Below are positions 56,792 through 64,000 of a stretch of 64,000 nt of DNA, in pieces; positions within the stretch are counted from its first letter, which is position 1; each line of letters opens with the position of its first letter. A program made the position numbers and the translations under genes. Source of the stretch: Terfezia claveryi (lineage: Eukaryota; Ascomycota; Pezizomycetes; Pezizales; Pezizaceae); the NCBI GenBank assembly GCA_015179025.1, contig WHUX01000251.1:1-64000 (forward strand), read 5' to 3'. The notes under the pieces are model-generated. The model saw only the letters and a program-made list of their open reading frames with translations. It had not been told where the DNA came from and did no database searches.

Positions 56792-59700
56792 TCAAACAAT
56801 CCATTTCTCCAAGCTGTACATCCCAACCAACTTGCTCCCCTCCTCGGCCATTCGTCTCGCCGACTTTAGCCTCACTTCTCCCAAGGCCTCTCCCTTCTCC
56901 CACAAAGGCCCTAATCCCATTCTCGCCGGCGGAGGTAACCCTAGGGGTAGCATCTTCTGCTTCTCCTGTGATCTAATATTTCTCTTGTTGGCCTTGACTA
57001 ACCTCCTCTGTTCTCTCAGCTCTTCTTTCAACAATAGAGAAGCAGGGATCGGAAGACCAGCGGCAAGGAGTTTGGCTTTAAGTAGCTTGTCTGGAATGAA
57101 ATGGCGAGGGCGAGCTGGGAGCACAGAGTCCCGTCGCTGAATGCGCCGGTTCCGCATATACTTGTCGTGCACAGGGGTTTGCAGGACTGCTGGGTGCTTC
57201 TTTGTTGAGGCAGGCCGGACTGGCTCGTCTGGTTTTTTTGTAGGTGCTTTGACGTGTTCAGGTGCCTCCTGCTCCTTGCCCTTCCAGGGTCCCCCTACCT
57301 TGCCTTTCTTTGATTTTTCCTCCGCTTGCTGCGCTTTTATTGCCTTCAGGCCACCAGCATGGCGGATCAACTCAGTGATCAGTCCAGATAATGCTGCGGA
57401 CTCTTGTAAGGCAGATACAGTGTGCGTGACCTCCGAATGGAGCGAAGAAATAAGAAGCTGATTCCCTTCTTGAGAGTCAAATAATGCGTCTTCATCCGCA
57501 TCTAGCTCAAGTTCGCCATCAATCCCAATGCTCATTCCCGGCGGGTGATGTCCAACAACAGTATCATTTGCGAGGATCAAACCAGCAACACCAACAGCGT
57601 CGAGAGCACATGTGAGAATTTCACATATGAGCTCTACATCAGCCGCTTCAAAGGTCCCTTGTTCTCCAAAGATGGCCTCCTCATCGTGAAGTTGGTCACT
57701 ATCGTCGCCGACCCGATCCACAACCATCTCACGTCTCAGGATGCGGATCAACCCCATAAGTTCATCGCCTTCCAACCCGGTCTTGAAGCCTCTAACTACA
57801 GCCTCAGATGGGAATTTATTGAGTCTCCTCATGCTTAACCTTAAAACCTCCTCCAGCACAGCGGTATCTTCCAGTGCCTCACTAGCTCGTTCAAGGGCAA
57901 TTTCAGCTTCGTAGGTTAAGCGCTGAAGGCGTGCCTCGTCATCCTCATCAAGTGCAGAATTGGAGAGGAAAACTTGTTGACTGCCGTTAATTCTTCCTAA
58001 TACGACCTTAATGGCTGTAATTACCTCCCCAATCTCCATGTCCCCAGTTTCTCGCAGGAACCATGCCAGGTGGGTGAGAGGTGGGTCATACTCTACCAAA
58101 CATGAGACTAGGCCGCCTTGACCAACTTCTCCGGCTATGGTATGTATAATCCCATTTACTGTCAGTCCATCCTTTTGATTGGCTTTAAACCTATCCTCCT
58201 TTTGCTGCTTCTCGGCGACCCTCAGCATCGTTGTACTAAAGACTCCAGATTCGACCAAGTATTTGATTACATTCGCTGGGAAGAAATTTATCTCAAGACC
58301 ATTTCCGTCTGCTTTCAACTCAAAAATTAGGCTTAGTACAGAGGTGACAAAGTGTTCAGATAATGGTCGCCAGCGGAAATTTTTCTCTATTCGCGTAAAG
58401 TTCATTCCAGGATTATCTCCCTTTATCCTCTTCCAAGCCTGAGATTGTGGTGTAAGAAATTCCGGCAGCTCCGGCGCATTGGATGAGGTGACAGGCAGAG
58501 CGGACACCACTTTGCCATGCTCATCGTGAGAGTTAACTCCATTGGTTAGCTGCTCTGAAGGCTTCTCAACAGCTTCCTTCCATTGCTTATAATTCTCAAT
58601 CTGTGCGGAATCCCTCTGCACCCAAACATACTTGGCGAACTCAGCCTCGAAGGCTTCCACATCTAGGTTCTCTCGGTAGCGCAGTAATTTCTCAAGAATG
58701 GCCTTTTGCTCCTTTTCCTCTGTCTCCAGGAAATCTGAGATTGCATCGGTGCCTTTCTTCTTTCCAGCCTTGCCTTTCCCTTTCTTCGTTAAAGGTGACG
58801 CTGGCAGCGTAGACAGGTCCTCAACACCACGGCAGATAGAGTTAATCAATAACCCAGTACTCACAGGACGCCTGGAAAATTTTTGGGCTCTAGCAAGCTG
58901 AACTGCAACAATCCCATCCACCGAGTGCCCCACTGCCAAATCTATTTCGTCAATGAATACAGAGAGGTGCAAGCCCCTTGGAGTCGACGTCGTGGCCATG
59001 TTATCCGAGGTGCGGTTCAGAGTAGCTTGCAGAGACGAGTATTTAGTTTCGTATAGAGATAATTCACAAGGTGTAGCCACCAAGACCATGGTGCTGGATA
59101 TACAAACGAGAGAATATGGCGAGAGTTTGCTTGTCGCTGAAGTTGCTGTTTCGTCAACTTCACGGAGGGGTATTATAGATTGAACGGAAGGGGTGGTTGT
59201 GAGCAGTGAAATGGTCATCAATCTCTCGTCAATAAGGCAATAAAGAGTTCCAGTTGCAAAGTGTATCGTAAAGACTGGAATAGCTTTGCCAGAGGTTGAG
59301 GATAGATATGAGACTGGAATGGTTAGAAGGCGGTGGGCTGGTTTCCTGTTTGCTATGGGCTTTGTGGATGTCAAAATGGAGTGAAGATTGATGTCTCCCT
59401 TCGACGATATCGTGAATAAGACGAGCTCCTCAGTTTCCGTATTATCAACAGGAGATACCGAGTCCCACAAGAGAATATCAGGGCGATTAATTAAAATCGT
59501 TTTCTTTGCAATGGCTGCAGTTGTAGTCGTTGCAAATACAATTTTACCAGAATCAGGCTTATACGCCCACTTCTCGGAGGCTAGGTCCGCGGAAAAGCAC
59601 TTGACCTGTGAATCGGAAAAAACTACCAATATATCCTCTTCCAAAGTCGTAGTGCTTTTGGACTTACTCTTCTTAGCTTTAGCCAAACTCTTTAGAAACA

Positions 59701-60187
59701 CGACGTCGGAGTCTGTGTCGGTCGCTCTTGTAAAACTCAAGATTCCTTCCTCCGCATCGGCACCTTCCGTCTTTGACTGTGCCCAGCACAGAATCTGCTT
59801 TTTGGGGTGGGAGACCGCAGCATACGTTCGGGTTAAAGTTGGACCTCTCACGCTCGCCGGGGCACAGGAGAATTGCGTTGAAGCTGGCGTTGCGTATGAT
59901 GATATTATTTGGGTGGAGGAAACCTGAAAATTCCATTAGCAACTGTGCCCGCAATAAAAAGAGCCCTCACAGAAGCCACAAACATCAAATATATTTACGC
60001 CTTCCCCGTCGACAGCAGTAACAATTTCCGCTAGGCCTCGTTTCCTCTTTTTTGAAAATGGTGATTCCACTAGCGAGGTGAGGCATGGACGGACATGGCC
60101 CTCTTGCCGGGTCGTTCCTACGAGAGAGTGGGCAAGTGGGAATAAGGTATAGGGTGCGGAGAGGGACACTGGAGGTGGGAGGGCCAT
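56792..60187 (-). CDS. UTP8: U3 processome (t-UTP) protein Utp8
   Basis: Predicted 1111-residue protein from two exons: 60187-59984 (68 codons) and 59923-56792. The ATG at 60187 has G at -3 and +4. The 60-base intron (59924-59983) has donor GTTTGT, branch GCTAAT and acceptor TTTTCAG, and joins GEGVNIFD to VSSTQIISSYATP in phase. The N-terminal ~430 residues look like the Utp8 beta-propeller (SKKRKRGLAEIVTAVDGEG, SSYATPASTQ, RTYAAV, LVVFSDSQVKCFSADL). A Lys/Gly linker follows near 447-460, and a long helical C-terminal part ends in a basic stretch (MRNRRIQRRDS, KANKRNIRSQEKQK). Utp8 belongs to the t-UTP/UtpA complex for rDNA transcription and early 18S rRNA processing in the nucleolus; in yeast it is also linked to tRNA export. 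No stops or frameshifts; the family call rests on motif memory. Confidence 0.75.
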
Positions 60188-60638
60188 TGCGGAGGAGTTT
60201 GGAGGCTTTGGGAGGGGGGGTGAGGGGGCAGTGGAGGGGGGTGTTCGAGTTGGTCGCAGGATTCTTCCTGTGCAGGGGCATTTGCAAGTCTTGGCTAAAA
60301 CTTTTCGGCGCCGGGGTGTGCGCGATGCTGTGTGGGGGGCTTATCGAATGTTGGAACAAATGCCGGAACAGAGCATCTCTAAGAGCATCTCGTTCCAGAC
60401 AGAGAGTCATGAGGAATAGTTTTTTATTCAATAGCAAGAGGTGTCTGATTTCCAATGAGCCGCAAGTCACGATGTGACACCACCGTGGTGCCCAGAGACA
60501 CTGCACGACATACGGGGCCAGGGCTGCCATTTAGGTTGCACAGACGCGTCGCTTAATTGAATTCCCGTCTACTACACGTCGAAAAAAAATATACGCAAGG
60601 CAATCAGCTGCTTTCCTGATTGCCTCTGCTTCTTCCTT
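60188..60638. promoter_or_regulatory. divergent UTP8-ELG1 intergenic region
   Basis: About 450 bases separate the two predicted start codons on opposite strands. The UTP8 side is GC-rich, with runs of G on the plus strand near 60215; the ELG1 side ends in a pyrimidine-rich leader just before the ATG. No clear TATA box. Overlapping open frames here (for example 60085-60477) have no family resemblance. Confidence 0.6.
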
Positions 60639-63600
60639 ATGCCTTCAACACGAAGCATGGCGATGGCCGAGGGCAGCAGCAAGAGTCTACCTATGCCTCC
60701 AGAAATGTCTTCAACAACGGTGCTTTCCAAGCCTATTGCTTCTATCTTCACCAAAGAAGGGTGTATGTGAGCTCCCCCATTCCCAGCAGGCAACCCTATT
60801 TTAACCCTATGCGCCGCTCCAGTACAAAAATGTAAAGAACAGCAATCCGCCACGAGGCAAAAACGCTCTCGAAAGAAGCAGCTGACAAGCAGCAGCTCTG
60901 CACTGGCCCTAACCCCACCCGACTCGGCTCAAGAGACGAACCAACCACCGGTATCGATACCGGCATCGACACCGGCATCGGTGATAAAACGACGGGGCCG
61001 GGCAGCAATTGGATTGCCCGCAGGCACCTCGAAGTCCACTCCAAATCCCACCTCGAGAGCTGCGTCAACTGCAAAAGGGAAACGTAAGAAGAAAGATGAT
61101 GGGGATGCAGAATTCAGAGTCGGATGCCCCGCCTCAAGAACCACAGTATCAGTGACATCCGCTTCAAAAGCCGAAGAACAGGATACCTCAACAGCAGTGA
61201 GTACTACTGTGTCAGAGGTAGGATCTGACATAAATACGATAACAATTCCGGAAAACCTAGTGGACTCGAATCACTCCCGGAGAAAGCGGAGGAAAAAGAT
61301 GCAAAAAAATCAAACTAAGGAAGTAATTTCCTCAGCGGGCACAGATGATGCCGGAGATGTTGTATTGGAAGTCTCGCCAGCCACGGACTTCCCTGCAGCA
61401 GACAGCCAGCCGGTCGGTGAGGCTAAGGCAGTGGAGACGGGTCGAATCTCTGCAGCTCCTACAAATCAAGATATGACTAAACCACAAAAGCTGCTTCCGA
61501 GCGCCAAACCACTTCACCCATTCTTCACTCTAGGTGGTTTGACAAAGACCGAGGCCCCAGCGGTGGTAAAACCCGAGGTCAAAACTATACACCCGTTCTT
61601 TGCTTCAGGAGGAATGAAACCAAAACCGGCACTCCAGGCCAACGCCGTTATCACACTCCCAATTTTGAGTAATACAACAAAAAATCCAAAGGAGACTAAG
61701 GACATATCGGCTTCAGACAGTATCATACAGCCTGCACTCAGTCCAACTTCAAAAACCGCTCTAAAAGTGTCAGGGGGCATGGAAGCTCCATGGCCGAATA
61801 AGCAGCAGAGGCATGTTCGGCAATTGTCACCTACAGATATTGGTCGGCCAATGATCGAGTCATCATTACCATACCGCAATGCGAGGAAACTCAAGACGAG
61901 GTGTGTGGAGATCTCCACGGGAGAGGACCTACTCAGGAATCTGGCCGAATCACTCGATATACGCGGCTGTGAATATAAACTGTCACAGCCCAATTATCAT
62001 GAAGAGCAGTACTTTCGAGTTTCATCGACGCTCCGGTTACCCAATCGCTATGTAATGAGTGGACCACAACTTCAAGAGATAATGCGAAAAAAGGTTTCCG
62101 CACGACTACCAACTCCTGGTGAGCCGTTGGCACAGACAATTAGGGAAGATTCTGTATCTACGGTCGACTCGAGCGAGAATGAGCCGAAAAAGGTCCATCC
62201 CGCCTTGCTCTGGCTGTATAGTAACCTGCGTGACTCTATGACTCCATTTGATGCAGGGTTACGTGAAACTGCCCTCTGGGCGTACAAGTACGCCCCCCAA
62301 TATTCCGCAAACGTATTACAGGCTGGGCCGGAGGTAAAGGTATTACGTGACTGGCTTGCTAAACTTATGGTTGATACGGGGTACGAAGTACCGGGGGTCA
62401 AAAAGAAGAAACGTAAAGCCAAAGGAAAGGATGGTACAGCCAATTGTAGGAAGCGAAAAAAGAAAAAGCGGGTCAAAGGAGGCGGGCTCGACGATTTTCT
62501 CATAGAAAGTGAAGAAGAGCTGGACGAAATGGACGAAATTAGCGATCCAGAAGATAATGATGAAGCGGCGCCTCCACCTATATTTGGCGCCCTAACTAAG
62601 AAGTCCGCAATCAGGACTGGCGATAGGAATGCCTCGATAGCCGCCCAGCTGGGATATGTCTCTGGAGGTAAGGCAACGAATGGAGGTGGTGAGAGTGGAC
62701 GAATGGTCAATGCGGTGGTAATTAGCGGTCCGCATGGGTGCGGGAAAACAGCTACGGTGTATGCTGTTGCTAAGGAGATGGGCTTCACCGTTTTTGAGGT
62801 CAACCCAGGTAGTAGGCGGAGCGGGAAGGATTTACTCGACCAGGTGGGGGAGATGAGTCGGAATCACCTTGTTCATCAGCAGAAAGCCACTGCAGTTGAT
62901 GGAGCCTCCTTCTTTCAACAAGGAAATGGTAAGGGTAAAGCTAAGCGGATTGAGGAGGTCATTGCAAAGGCACAGCAGACTCAATCGCTGATTTTACTGG
63001 AGGAAGCCGACTTACTGTTTGAAGAAGATAAGCAGTTTTGGCCGACGGTTATGTCCTTGATGGCACAGTCCAAGAGACCAATTGTCATGACTTGTAATGA
63101 CGAAAAATTGCTGCCAATCGAGGATTTATCGTTACATGCTATATTAAGGTTGCCCCATCCACCGAGGACTTTAATGACGGACTATCTTCTCTTGCTGGCG
63201 GCCAATGAGGGGCATATATTAGAGCGGATAGATGTGTCGCGCCTTTATAATGTCCACAGGGGAGATCTCAGAGCTATAATCACTGAACTTAATTTCTGGT
63301 GCCAGATGGGTATTGGCGATAGAAGGGCAGGATTGGATTGGATCCTCACCAGATTCCCTGTTGGACATGATACTAGTGGGCCCAAGAGAGTGATCTCCGA
63401 GAATTCGTTTCTTAGTGGGATGGGATGGATTCCTAGGGAGGAAGCCGATGATGGGGTATCAGCGCCAGACTGCCGTGGGAGAAAATTAAAGGAAGACGAT
63501 ATTTGGAAAGAGGCATGGAATGAGTGGGGGGTAGATGTTATCGTGGATGCAGGTGGACACATGAGGGACATGGAGGACTTGGAGGTGGGAGTTAACGGCT

Positions 63601-64000
63601 TGGAGGGGTACAATACGAAGATCCTTAAGACGTATACGGAGGCAATGAGTGATGTCGATATTTACGCCGGAAGCGCAATGAGGGGATTGGAGGATCCTAT
63701 CTTGGATTGGACTCAGCCGAGACTCCCAGCTTCGTCTCGTGTGGACGATATTCTCGGTTACCCAGTCTTACAAGCGGATCTATGGCCCGCAAGCCAAACC
63801 TCTAGGGACACACTCGCCTCCATAGCTACCACAGTTCGCTCCCTAGCTCGATCATACCTTTCAAAGGAAACGAATACCTTCATGAAACGTCTCCCGAATT
63901 ATTCATATCCCAAGCCAAATCCAGCCTTCAATCCATTAACAGCACAAAATGTAACAGAAATTATCTCCTCTCGCCTTAACCCCCAACGAACCACCTCCAC
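60639..64000 (+). CDS. ELG1: Elg1 (ATAD5-like) large subunit of RFC-like clamp unloader, partial
   Basis: Exon 1 is 60639-60762; a 60-base intron follows (60763-60822, GTATGT donor, TTTTAACCC branch, CCAG acceptor); exon 2 is open to the window edge, so the C-terminus is missing. The ~600-residue N-terminal part is basic and Ser/Thr-rich, with two HPFF motifs (LHPFFTLGG and IHPFFASGG, ~30 residues apart). Walker A is GPHGCGKT (about residues 677-684), Walker B LILLEEADLLF (about 764), then the sensor-like VMTCND. This matches Elg1/ATAD5, in which LxEEVD replaces the usual DExx box. Elg1-RFC removes PCNA, notably SUMO-PCNA, from DNA after replication. Acidic segment (EEELDEMDEISDPEDNDE) near 605-625. 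No stops or frameshifts; likely functional. Confidence 0.88.

Noticed and set aside
60085..60477. 130-codon plus-strand frame and an overlapping minus-strand frame 59985-60530
   Set aside because: They overlap UTP8 exon 1 and the divergent intergenic region and show no family resemblance.

Overview
This window looks like a transposon-rich chromosome segment of a filamentous ascomycete. Short spliceosomal introns (about 50-150 bp, CTAAC-like branch sites, GTRNGT donors), fungal-type UTP8 and ELG1 genes, and the mix of chromodomain Gypsy, hAT and Plavaka (CACTA-like) relics support this. Only about 7 kb at the right end is ordinary host sequence; the other ~56 kb is nested, decayed mobile DNA. 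That density fits a Pezizomycete such as a truffle, but the genus is inference.

Left part (1-13.8 kb): a truncated hAT-like copy (C, with a fragment of a divergent accessory gene at 120-350), a ~40 bp minisatellite, a frameshifted Plavaka transposase on the minus strand (3.9-7.2 kb), a MITE cluster (7.3-7.7 kb), two broken intron-containing genes of unknown role (8.3-12.7 kb, the second resembling DUF6532 proteins), and a second ~40 bp minisatellite.

Middle (13.8-37.1 kb): two longer hAT-like transposase copies, A (13.8-18.3 kb) and B (25.9-36.4 kb). A small non-autonomous LTR element (16560-18128, target duplication GATTC) sits in the last coding part of A. A ~6 kb foldback-like palindrome (28.65-34.56 kb) sits in the first aligned intron of B. 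All hAT copies carry clusters of one degenerate core, TCCGTRACA, at matching non-coding positions: 5' flank, three introns and 3' flank. A minus-strand accessory gene (21.5-24.1 kb) lies between A and B.

Right-middle (37.3-54.4 kb): a nest of LTR elements that can be read exactly from target duplications. An old Gypsy LTR (37345-37460 plus 52170-52532) was split by a plus-strand chromodomain Gypsy (37461-52169). That element's gag was split by a 2.5 kb non-autonomous LTR element (38202-46893, duplication CAAAG), which was then split by a minus-strand Gypsy of the same family (40215-46369, duplication ACAGG). A solo LTR with duplication ATCAC follows at 53832-54369. An inverted-duplicated Copia-like gag lies at 54.8-55.9 kb.

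Right end (56.8-64 kb): UTP8 (minus strand, one 60 bp intron) and ELG1 (plus strand, one 60 bp intron, running off the window) are transcribed divergently from a ~450 bp shared region. UTP8 belongs to the nucleolar pre-rRNA processome (t-UTP) and ELG1 to the PCNA-unloading clamp loader. They are the only genes here that look intact.
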